Assembly: GCA_003240795.1 (NCBI GenBank)
Contig: QFNK01000108.1
Span: 1-6,378, forward strand
DNA: 6,378 nucleotides
Direction of reading: 5' to 3'
Source: Micavibrio aeruginosavorus
GTDB taxonomy: Bacteria; Pseudomonadota; Alphaproteobacteria; Micavibrionales; Micavibrionaceae
Shown: one piece after another, positions 1-5,497 of the stretch
Layout of the letters: each line of letters opens with the position of its first letter
Numbering within the stretch: the stretch's first letter is position 1
Notes under the pieces: model-generated
What the model was told of the DNA's origin: nothing
The model's input: the letters and a program-made list of their open reading frames with translations, nothing else
The model's database searches: none
Program-made: the position numbers and the translations under genes

Positions 1-1
1 C

Positions 2-1021
2 GGTTTGAACTTCGGTGACCGCGTAACGCCAAAAGACGGACGTTTCGGTTTCACATGGCAGGGGCGTTCCATCGACGTTCGTGTCGCCGCAGGGCCGCAG
101 GCGCAGGACGGTGAAAAAATCACGCTCCGTCTGCTTGACCGTGCCGCGCTGAAAGGCTTCGACGAACTCTTCCGCCGTCACGAGGATGTGGGCGATTACC
201 TCTCAAACCTCCTGTCTCCCGAAATCAAGGGCGGCGGCGGTCTGATCCTTCTGTCCGGCCCGACGGGTTCCGGTAAAACGACGACTTTGTATGCCTGCGT
301 TCAGCAGATCGACCGCCGCAGAAAACACGTTCTGACGATTGAAGACCCGATCGAATACGAACTCCGCTACGCCACGCAGTGGCAGGTGCGTCCGGGTATG
401 CGCGGCGGCGAATTCGCCGACCTTATCCGCGCCGCGATGCGTCACGATCCCGACTACATCATCATCGGGGAGATGCGGGACGCCGATACGGTTGAAACAT
501 CCCTGCGCGCCGCCGAATCCGGCCACACCGTTATTTCCACCGTCCACGCCGATACGGCGCTTCAGACATTTGAACGCCTGCGTTCCCTGATGCCGGCGGA
601 GCGGGAGCGCTCCTCGACCTTTACCTTGGCGCAGCAGGTGCGCGCGATCCTGAACCAGCGTCTTGTCAGAACGCTTTGCCAGGGCTGCGCCCATCCTGAA
701 GCCGTGGAAAACATCCTGAAGCCGCATGAAATGGACCGTCTCGGTTTCCCTGCTGGAACGACGATCAAATCACACAACACCGCCGGATGCGATCTCTGCA
801 ACCGCACGGGTATTTCCGGCCGTACATTGCTGCTGGATGCTATTCTCATTACCCTGGGCCCCGCGCATAGAAACGCGGTGTACGAGGGGCTGATCCGCAA
901 CGTAAACGATATCATCCACGAAGACGGCGTTATCGTTCACACCCGCCGCGAAGGTCTTGTCGATCTGGTACGCAGCGGCATGATCGATCCGCGCGCCGCG
1001 CTGACCGATCTGGAAGAATAA
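2..1021 (+). CDS. Type IV filament assembly ATPase, GspE/PilB/PilQ family (5' partial)
   Basis: This is the C-terminal 339 or so residues of a secretion/pilus assembly ATPase. The frame is open to the left edge, and the sequence starts inside the conserved DGRF...R..DVRV segment of the N2 domain, so the real start lies upstream. Numbering residues from the TTG at base 5, the motifs are: Walker A GPTGSGKTT (85-93); Asp box TIEDPIEYE (111-119); arginines R142 and R146 before DPD; Walker B IIIGEMRDADT (152-162); and His box GHTVISTVHAD (173-183). Two CxxC pairs (C225/C228 and C262/C265) form the zinc-binding tetracysteine typical of GspE/PilB assembly ATPases and absent from PilT retraction ATPases. 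All catalytic residues are present, so it should hydrolyse ATP as a cytoplasmic hexamer that drives the platform protein encoded 12 bases downstream. The family call is firm. Assignment to type II secretion, type IVa or type IVb pilus is not settled by this fragment. Confidence 0.95.
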   Translation, partial: GLNFGDRVTPKDGRFGFTWQGRSIDVRVAAGPQAQDGEKITLRLLDRAALKGFDELFRRHEDVGDYLSNLLSPEIKGGGGLILLSGPTGSGKTTTLYACVQQIDRRRKHVLTIEDPIEYELRYATQWQVRPGMRGGEFADLIRAAMRHDPDYIIIGEMRDADTVETSLRAAESGHTVISTVHADTALQTFERLRSLMPAERERSSTFTLAQQVRAILNQRLVRTLCQGCAHPEAVENILKPHEMDRLGFPAGTTIKSHNTAGCDLCNRTGISGRTLLLDAILITLGPAHRNAVYEGLIRNVNDIIHEDGVIVHTRREGLVDLVRSGMIDPRAALTDLEE

Positions 1022-1033
1022 CGGTATCGCGTT

Positions 1034-2254
1034 ATGAAACAGTGGGTTGCAGAAATAGCTTACGACAGCACCTCCGGTCCGAAACGGGCGCAGGAGTCGT
1101 TCTATCTTCCAACGGAGGAAGACGTGCGCATGGCGGTATCCAGCCGCGGCGGATATGTCCTTTCCATTCGCCCCCACGAACGCTCCCCGCTCGAAAGATT
1201 GCTTGCAAGATCAGGCTGGTGGCAGGTTCAGTTGCTGCGCGGTATCATGTTCCGCTCCATCGCCACGTCGCCCGGCGTCGCCCTCTGGAAACTGATCGAG
1301 GCCGAAACGAACCCGATGCGCCAGAACATCCTCTCGCCCGCGCGTGAGGCTCTTTCCCGCGGTCTTGGCGTTATCGACGCGCTCCGCGCCCTGAACATCT
1401 TTGACAAGGGAACGATCGCTATCCTCGCCGCGTCCGAGCGTGCAAACAAACTCGCCGAAGGTATCCCGCACGCGATCCATTCGATTACTCAGAAAAAGAA
1501 GAACGCCCGCGCCATCATGGGAACCATGGGCTGGCTGGGGTTTGACTTGTTCACCATCGTCCAGTCGCTCTTCTGGGGGCGTGGCATGGTTCTGGGGTGG
1601 TTTGAAAGCAACGCCCCAAAAAGCGGCGAAGACTTGGAAAAATACAACCGCGTTGTCGGTTATCTTTCGCTGACGTGGGACGTGCTTATTTACTCCGCCT
1701 TCGCCATTGGCGGCTTCATGGTGTGGGCGATTATCTCCTTCTTCCTTAACCGCGGCAAGGAAGACTGGCCGACCGCACGCGTTGTCCGCGCCATTCCTTT
1801 GATCGGTGCATACCTTCGTGACCTTGGTTTTTCCGATTCCATGATGGCCTGTGCGCGTATGTTGCGCGGCCACGTCCCGATCAACGCGGCGCTCAGTCAG
1901 GCAGGGGAGGCGACCACGTCGCCGGAGGTTCATAAATACTGGGATGCCGCGAACGAGGATCTGGAACGTGGGGTGTCCCTCGGCGCCGCGATGGACAGGG
2001 AACCGCTGACCCGCTCGGAACGCCTGGAACTTGCCAGCTTGTCGGACTTGGGACAAGTTGCTACAATCATGGAATCAATTGCCGAAATGCGGGCGCAATC
2101 GGCAAAGACCAAACACTCTCTCATCGTTTGGTTGGCGTTCGCATTGACCGGTGTCTACCTCGCTATCGCCTTCGGAAGCGCGATCTATGCTCTGACAGTT
2201 ATGAACATGAGTATGGACAGCATGATGGGCGGTCTCACGGAAGGAATCTTGTAG
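1034..2254 (+). CDS. Inner-membrane platform protein, GspF/PilC/PilR (T2SSF) family
   Basis: A 406-residue polytopic membrane protein that would form the platform rotated or remodelled by the ATPase to insert or extract pilin subunits. Residues 1-70 form a soluble N-terminal region with the YVLSIRP pattern seen at the start of PilC-like proteins. The first T2SSF repeat spans about 71-165 (MFRSIATSPGVALWKLIEAE, then AILAASERANKLAEGI). Hydrophobic segments lie at about 161-181 and 211-237. The second repeat spans about 265-360 (ACARMLRGHVPINAALSQAG, then LSDLGQVATIMESIAEM), and the last membrane helix is about 362-389. Two repeats and three helices is the usual GspF layout, and the length is usual for the family. 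Both repeats are diverged: the usual GE-x-SG before the last helix of each repeat reads ASERAN and LSDLGQ. The ATG at 1034 follows the ATPase stop by 12 bases with no clear Shine-Dalgarno sequence, suggesting translational coupling. Confidence 0.9.
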   Translation: MKQWVAEIAYDSTSGPKRAQESFYLPTEEDVRMAVSSRGGYVLSIRPHERSPLERLLARSGWWQVQLLRGIMFRSIATSPGVALWKLIEAETNPMRQNILSPAREALSRGLGVIDALRALNIFDKGTIAILAASERANKLAEGIPHAIHSITQKKKNARAIMGTMGWLGFDLFTIVQSLFWGRGMVLGWFESNAPKSGEDLEKYNRVVGYLSLTWDVLIYSAFAIGGFMVWAIISFFLNRGKEDWPTARVVRAIPLIGAYLRDLGFSDSMMACARMLRGHVPINAALSQAGEATTSPEVHKYWDAANEDLERGVSLGAAMDREPLTRSERLELASLSDLGQVATIMESIAEMRAQSAKTKHSLIVWLAFALTGVYLAIAFGSAIYALTVMNMSMDSMMGGLTEGIL

Positions 2255-2269
2255 GTTGAACTCTCAACC
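2254..2269 (+). other. Small intergenic hairpin between platform and GspL-like genes
   Basis: A perfect inverted repeat, GGTTGA-ACTC-TCAACC, begins on the last base of the platform gene's TAG stop and ends just before the next gene's AAGGA ribosome binding site. There is no U-tract, so it is not an intrinsic terminator. It could act as an mRNA processing or stability element. With a stem of only 6 base pairs it could also be chance. Confidence 0.4.
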
Positions 2270-2274
2270 AAGGA
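2270..2274 (+). promoter_or_regulatory. Ribosome binding site for the GspL/PilO2-like gene
   Basis: AAGGA ends 7 bases before the ATG at 2282. This favours that start over the in-frame internal methionines at residues 8 and 27, which lack a comparable site. Confidence 0.6.
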
Positions 2275-2281
2275 CAGCAGA

Positions 2282-3250
2282 ATGGCAGATAATACAGGTA
2301 GAATGACAGCCGGCCCCGGCACGCGTACGAGCGAGGATGCATCCCGCCCTGCGCCGGGCATGGCCGATTATCTTGCGGGCGAAACAAAAACTTTCGTGTC
2401 CGATTTAACACCCTACCTTCCGGGTGAATTGATCGGCGGTGCCATTCCGCACATTCCGGGCCTTGAAGAAGAATCCGTGTGGAACGCGGCCAGCCAGGCC
2501 TGCGGTACGGAAAAAGTTAGTTATCTCTACAGCGCCGACGGCGGCCGCCTCTGGTATCTTGCCTGTCCGTCCTCCGCACTTGCGTCCGCACCGGACAGCT
2601 GGTGCCCATTGGCCGCGGCGCTTCCGGGTAAAAGCGAACACTGGGACAAGGAAACGGTCTATCTTTACGAGCAGGACGGTCTAGCCTCTGCCCTTCGCTG
2701 GGACCCTGACACGGGACGCATGCAGGTCTTTCTGGGCGCCGCCCGTACATTGCTGCCGCGTATGCAGAGCATGGACGCCAACTTCGTATCCATCAATGCG
2801 TCCGTTGCCGATGTCGTGCCGTGGAAAAACCGCCAGCTGAGAACGGAAAAACTCTCCCGCGCCTCCGCCATGTTCCTTCTTTATGTTGGCGTCGGCATTA
2901 ACTTGCTCTTGATTCTATTTTTGGTGTTCCAGTTCATCCTGACAAACACGACGGTGCGCAGCCTTGATAAGGTAAAACAACAAACCCAGACAGCCTCTCA
3001 GGAACTGATGGTCGAGGCCTATGACGCCTTGCAGTCTGATGCAATAAAGCACTTGGTTCGTATTCAGGAATTATTGGACGAGCTTGCGACGATCGATGGC
3101 ACTCTCGTAAAATACAACGTTGAAAATGGCGCTGTAACCTGGGAAGTCCTGGTGCCGCCGGCCTACGGGCAGGGGGTTGGCACAATCCGCGGCCAGGTTC
3201 AGCCGGGAATTGAACCGGACGGACGTGTCCGGATTAAGGGAAGTAATTAA
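2282..3250 (+). CDS. Bitopic pilus/secretion assembly protein, GspL or PilO2-like by topology
   Basis: A 322-residue protein that I cannot place in a family by sequence motif. Residues 1-40 are polar and probably disordered. Residues about 41-190 form a cytoplasmic domain with alternating beta-like stretches and several tryptophans (W67, W91, W107, W121, W140, W181). One strong membrane helix lies at about 196-220. It is followed by an amphipathic, Gln/Glu-rich segment of coiled-coil character (about 224-270) and a small periplasmic domain (271-322). A large cytoplasmic domain, one helix, a coiled coil and a small periplasmic domain is the layout of GspL, of PilM-PilN combined, and of the PilO accessory protein of IncI-type type IVb pili. 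The position after the ATPase and platform genes and before another bitopic protein supports such a coupling role (inference). The N-terminal domain shows no recognisable actin-like ATP-binding motif. Translation probably starts at 2282, after AAGGA. Confidence 0.65.
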   Translation: MADNTGRMTAGPGTRTSEDASRPAPGMADYLAGETKTFVSDLTPYLPGELIGGAIPHIPGLEEESVWNAASQACGTEKVSYLYSADGGRLWYLACPSSALASAPDSWCPLAAALPGKSEHWDKETVYLYEQDGLASALRWDPDTGRMQVFLGAARTLLPRMQSMDANFVSINASVADVVPWKNRQLRTEKLSRASAMFLLYVGVGINLLLILFLVFQFILTNTTVRSLDKVKQQTQTASQELMVEAYDALQSDAIKHLVRIQELLDELATIDGTLVKYNVENGAVTWEVLVPPAYGQGVGTIRGQVQPGIEPDGRVRIKGSN

Positions 3251-3262
3251 TTTTTGCAAAAA
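3251..3262. repeat. 12-base perfect palindrome TTTTTGCAAAAA
   Basis: A perfect palindrome starts directly after the stop codon at 3250, in the most AT-rich gap of the window. It could be a regulator binding site or simple AT-rich symmetry. It contains TTGCAA, which could also serve as a poor -35 element. No second copy was noticed elsewhere in the window. Confidence 0.4.
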
Positions 3263-3276
3263 CAGGTGTTTAGGTA

Positions 3277-3305
3277 ACTACATTTAAAGATTTTCTGGAT
3301 AAAAT
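3277..3305 (+). promoter_or_regulatory. Possible internal promoter ahead of the GspM/PilO-like gene
   Basis: TAAAAT at 3300-3305 matches the -10 consensus at five of six positions. A weak -35 (ACTACA, 3277-3282) lies 17 bases upstream. The 83-base AT-rich gap, in an otherwise tight operon, makes a secondary promoter here plausible. The evidence is only sequence resemblance, and AT-rich DNA produces such matches by chance. Confidence 0.3.
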
Positions 3306-3333
3306 TTAACAATAATTTGAACGAAACACGCTC

Positions 3334-3885
3334 ATGGCTTTTGACTTTAAAAAAATAGATACAAGCCTTCTCAAGAAACTTGCGGATCCAAAGGCCGCAG
3401 GGGACCTGAACGTGTTTCTGGAGAAAATGCCTCAAAATGCCGGACAAACTGTCCTGATTGCCGCAGGGATTGCCTGGGCGATGACGGCGGCCCTTGGACT
3501 TTATTCAACCATTCAGGCGCGCCAGCTGACCGAACTTCGCGCCGAACTCCAAAAAGCTGAAGCTTTAACACCCGTTGTGCCGAAAATCAGCGACGCCGCC
3601 ATTCCGCAGGAGGAAGTGCAGGCTTTCGCTGAAAAAGCAGCGGATGCATATAAAGGGCTTACGTTTACGGCAAACGGTTCCACCTTGGTCATCACGTCTG
3701 ACCGGACCAGCAATTTTTCGAAATTCCGCGAAGCGATCGGCCACGTTCAAAACGGCGGTTCCGGATGGCGTGTGACATTGGATAAAATGTGCGTAGGCCG
3801 CGAATGCGGAGAGCGCGATAAAATTGGCATTGCGCTGAAAATTAACAAGGTTTCTGTGGAAAACCCGGGACAGGCTGGTCAATAG
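3334..3885 (+). CDS. Small bitopic assembly protein, GspM/PilO/PilP-like by topology
   Basis: A 183-residue protein with a short cytoplasmic N-terminus (1-36), one membrane helix (about 38-57), a short coiled coil (about 60-78, QLTELRAELQKAEAL), a linker, and a compact periplasmic domain (about 92-175). The periplasmic part alternates predicted strands and a helix (LTFTANGSTLVITSD, then FSKFREAIGHVQ, then WRVTLDKM, then KIGIALKINKV). This resembles the ferredoxin-like fold of GspM and PilO, but that is inference from pattern, not a recognised family signature. C153 and C158 lie five residues apart and could form a disulfide. The neighbouring bitopic protein is the likely partner, as GspL pairs with GspM or PilN with PilO. 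No Shine-Dalgarno sequence precedes the ATG at 3334, and no better in-frame start was seen. Confidence 0.65.
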   Translation: MAFDFKKIDTSLLKKLADPKAAGDLNVFLEKMPQNAGQTVLIAAGIAWAMTAALGLYSTIQARQLTELRAELQKAEALTPVVPKISDAAIPQEEVQAFAEKAADAYKGLTFTANGSTLVITSDRTSNFSKFREAIGHVQNGGSGWRVTLDKMCVGRECGERDKIGIALKINKVSVENPGQAGQ

Positions 3886-3903
3886 CTTCTAAAAACTGGA
3901 ATA

Positions 3904-3917
3904 CATTATTCATTATT
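3904..3917 (+). repeat. Two tandem copies of CATTATT in the pilin leader
   Basis: Two adjacent 7-base copies lie in the 51-base AT-rich gap upstream of the first pilin gene, just before its ribosome binding site. They may form an unstructured leader or part of a -10 region (CATTAT), but two copies of an AT-rich word can occur by chance. Confidence 0.35.
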
Positions 3918-3920
3918 TTA

Positions 3921-3930
3921 CGGAGGAGAG
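3921..3930 (+). promoter_or_regulatory. Strong ribosome binding site of the first pilin-like gene
   Basis: CGGAGGAGAG is the best Shine-Dalgarno match in the window. It is followed by an A-rich spacer (AAATAA) and the ATG at 3937. GGAGG ends 10 bases before the ATG, and the overlapping GGAG ends 8 bases before it. It contrasts with the absent or weak sites of the ATPase-proximal genes and suits a subunit made in many copies. Confidence 0.8.
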
Positions 3931-3936
3931 AAATAA

Positions 3937-4674
3937 ATGTTTACTCAAACTGAAAGAAGAAAGACGCAAGGGGGGAACGTGCTGTTCCTTATCCTGATCG
4001 CGGTGGCGCTTTTTGCTGCCCTGTCTTACGTTGTTACGCAGTCAACACGTTCCGGTGGTGGCTCGACGGAGCGTGAGAAAAACATCCTGAGCAGCGCTCA
4101 GATGACGCAATACCCGACGGCTCTGCGTACGGCTATCGTGCGTATGGTTCTCGGTGGTGCGCCAGTGGAGCAAATCAAATTCGACGCTCCAGGGTCTGCT
4201 GCATTCAGCACGACATCCACACGTCTGTTGGTTTTTCACCCACAAGGCGGCGGATCGACATATCAGGAGGCTCCGCCTGAGCTATCTGCGGATGGTGTAG
4301 CATTGCAATGGCACTACAATGCTGACTTCAGCGTTCCTGGTGTAGGTATTGATACAGCTGGTGGTAATGACATCGTTGCATTCTTGCCAGGCGTTTCCCA
4401 AGGGGTTTGCAACCAGGTCAATGAGCAGCTGGGGGTAGGTCTTGGTACATGTACGCCTGACGTAGCTGGTGGTACTGTTCCACAAATCAACACAAGTATA
4501 GTATACACAAACTTTGAAAAAGATATGACGTCCGGAGGTTCTTATACTTTCCCGGCAAGTGGCACTGCTTTGCAATGTCAGTCTGGTACGTCATTGACGC
4601 GTAAAGCTTCCGGATGTTTCTATCATAACGGGCAGAAGAAATACGTATTCTACTCCGTTCTTCTGGAACGCTAG
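3937..4674 (+). CDS. Pilin-like filament subunit, atypical N-terminus (probable major subunit)
   Basis: A 245-residue protein with a short basic leader (MFTQTERRKTQGG), then a hydrophobic helix (about 14-35, core FLILIAVALFAAL), then a Ser/Gly/Thr-rich secreted domain. A type IV prepilin peptidase could cut after G13, leaving mature NVLFL; the usual F1 and E5 are both missing (N1, L5). A helical extension continues to about residue 72. The C-terminal domain has four cysteines (158, 172, 214, 227), which could form two disulfides, the last pair resembling the pilin D-region. The role as major subunit is inferred from its place at the operon end, its strong ribosome binding site, the terminator directly after it, and codon choice shifted towards GGT, GTT and GCT. 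The helix is paralogous to that of the gene at 4790. It could instead be a secreted protein with an ordinary signal anchor, since no E5 supports filament assembly directly. Confidence 0.75.
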   Translation: MFTQTERRKTQGGNVLFLILIAVALFAALSYVVTQSTRSGGGSTEREKNILSSAQMTQYPTALRTAIVRMVLGGAPVEQIKFDAPGSAAFSTTSTRLLVFHPQGGGSTYQEAPPELSADGVALQWHYNADFSVPGVGIDTAGGNDIVAFLPGVSQGVCNQVNEQLGVGLGTCTPDVAGGTVPQINTSIVYTNFEKDMTSGGSYTFPASGTALQCQSGTSLTRKASGCFYHNGQKKYVFYSVLLER

Positions 4675-4690
4675 GATATAGATAAACTTG

Positions 4691-4730
4691 AACCGGCCTT
4701 CCTTGAAAAAGGGAGGCCGGTTTTCTTTTT
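4691..4730 (+). terminator. Rho-independent terminator after the first pilin-like gene
   Basis: AACCGGCCTTCC (4691-4702) and GGGAGGCCGGTT (4711-4722) form a 12-base-pair stem with one T-G wobble and an 8-base loop. A T-rich tail (TTCTTTTT) follows. It starts 16 bases past the pilin stop codon. The complementary side has no T-run, so it works in the plus direction only. It should end the ATPase-to-pilin transcript and separate it from the second pilin-like gene. Confidence 0.92.
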
Positions 4731-4736
4731 AAGGGG

Positions 4737-4765
4737 ATGAAAAATCGCCGGAAAAGCGCTACACT
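4737..4765 (+). promoter_or_regulatory. Candidate promoter of the second pilin-like gene
   Basis: ATGAAA (4737-4742) and TACACT (4760-4765) are separated by 17 bases, and each matches four or more positions of the sigma-70 consensus. A promoter is expected here because a strong terminator lies immediately upstream and the gene starts 25 bases downstream. The exact boxes are a weak call. Confidence 0.4.
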
Positions 4766-4775
4766 GGTCGAAAGT

Positions 4776-4784
4776 GGGAAGGGA
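4776..4784 (+). promoter_or_regulatory. Ribosome binding site of the second pilin-like gene
   Basis: The purine run GGGAAGGGA ends 5 bases before the ATG at 4790, supporting that start. The only nearby competing ATG, at 4785, is out of frame and leads to a stop after five codons. Confidence 0.55.
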
Positions 4785-4789
4785 ATGAA

Positions 4790-5494
4790 ATGTCACGTCT
4801 GAAACAACAAAACGGAAGCGCGCTTGTTTATATCCTGATTGCCGTAGCGCTTCTGGCCGCATTGACCGCGACATTCATGGATTCGTCGAGCCAGCAGGTA
4901 ACGTCGCAGCGCGCGGTGAACACTGTCTCGGAAATAAAATCCCAGGCAAGTCTGATCCAGTCATCCATTCAGGAATGCGTCCTGACATATCCGGCCGGTG
5001 ATACAACCTACACACCTGCGAACAATCAGGTCATTCCGTACCCCCTCAATCCCGATGCCACGCACATGCTGAACCCGAAACCTTCGGGGAATAAGGAAGT
5101 GCAGTTCCTGCGCTGTCCCGGCAATCCCGGAAACTCCAACGACCACGCAAAAATATTCGGTGGCAAGTCCGGCAAATTCCTGCCGCCGCCGCCCGCTTTG
5201 TTCCAGCCATGGAAATACGTGAATTATGCCGGAACGGTTTATTTCTGGACGAGCACGGACAAAACGGATTCCTTCATTCTGTCGTCGCTGAAAAAACTGG
5301 ACGATCAATATTCTGAATGCGAAGCGGACATTATCGACGCGAAATCCGCCAACGTGGCGCTTGACGAAGACAACCAGGCGATCTGCCCATCGGGAAGCTA
5401 CTGCTTCCGCATCCACATGGTCACGCCGTCCGCAGGCGGGTGGTATAAAGGTGATACGGACGCGGATGAAGCAGACTGCTCGACAAGAGATTAA
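4790..5494 (+). CDS. Second pilin-like protein, paralogous N-terminal helix with a different body
   Basis: A 234-residue protein with a nine-residue leader (MSRLKQQNG), a putative cleavage point after G9, and a hydrophobic helix (about 10-30, core ILIAVALLAAL). The helix aligns with the protein encoded at 3937: both share Q-x-G, then x-x-L-x-x-I/L-LIAVAL-x-AAL. Mature position 5 is Tyr, not the usual Glu. A polar helical extension follows (about 31-65). The distal domain has six cysteines (63, 109, 177, 199, 205, 230), enough for three disulfides, a PPPP run at 132-135, and aromatic stretches (FQPWKYVNYAGTVYFW). Codon use matches the ATPase-side genes, unlike the first pilin. Its separation by a terminator and probable own promoter suggest a minor, tip or condition-specific subunit (inference). 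It ends 3 bases from a convergent gene, with no terminator of its own. Confidence 0.75.
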   Translation: MSRLKQQNGSALVYILIAVALLAALTATFMDSSSQQVTSQRAVNTVSEIKSQASLIQSSIQECVLTYPAGDTTYTPANNQVIPYPLNPDATHMLNPKPSGNKEVQFLRCPGNPGNSNDHAKIFGGKSGKFLPPPPALFQPWKYVNYAGTVYFWTSTDKTDSFILSSLKKLDDQYSECEADIIDAKSANVALDEDNQAICPSGSYCFRIHMVTPSAGGWYKGDTDADEADCSTRD

Positions 5495-5497
5495 TTT

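Noticed and set aside
5..7. TTG at base 5 as the real start of the ATPase
   Set aside because: The frame is open to the left edge and the first residues already lie within a conserved domain, so the gene begins outside the window.
2..1021. ATPase as a PilT-type retraction ATPase or a TadA/VirB11 ATPase
   Set aside because: The two CxxC pairs and the conserved GspE N2 segment before the Walker A motif point to the GspE/PilB assembly branch.
1211..2056. 281-codon open frame on the minus strand opposite the platform gene
   Set aside because: It lies wholly antisense to a recognisable T2SSF protein. Its translation is Arg/His/Gly-rich with no domain pattern, as expected for a shadow frame in GC-rich coding DNA.
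2254..2269. Intergenic hairpin as a transcription terminator
   Set aside because: The stem is 6 base pairs and no T-run follows. The downstream gene continues the operon.
4785..4802. Five-codon open frame (MKCHV) overlapping the second pilin start
   Set aside because: It could act as a coupling mini-frame, but the Shine-Dalgarno run sits too close to its ATG, and such short frames are common by chance.
4961..5416. 151-codon minus-strand open frame opposite the second pilin-like gene
   Set aside because: The sense frame has a ribosome binding site and a helix shared with the upstream paralog. The antisense product shows no recognisable features.
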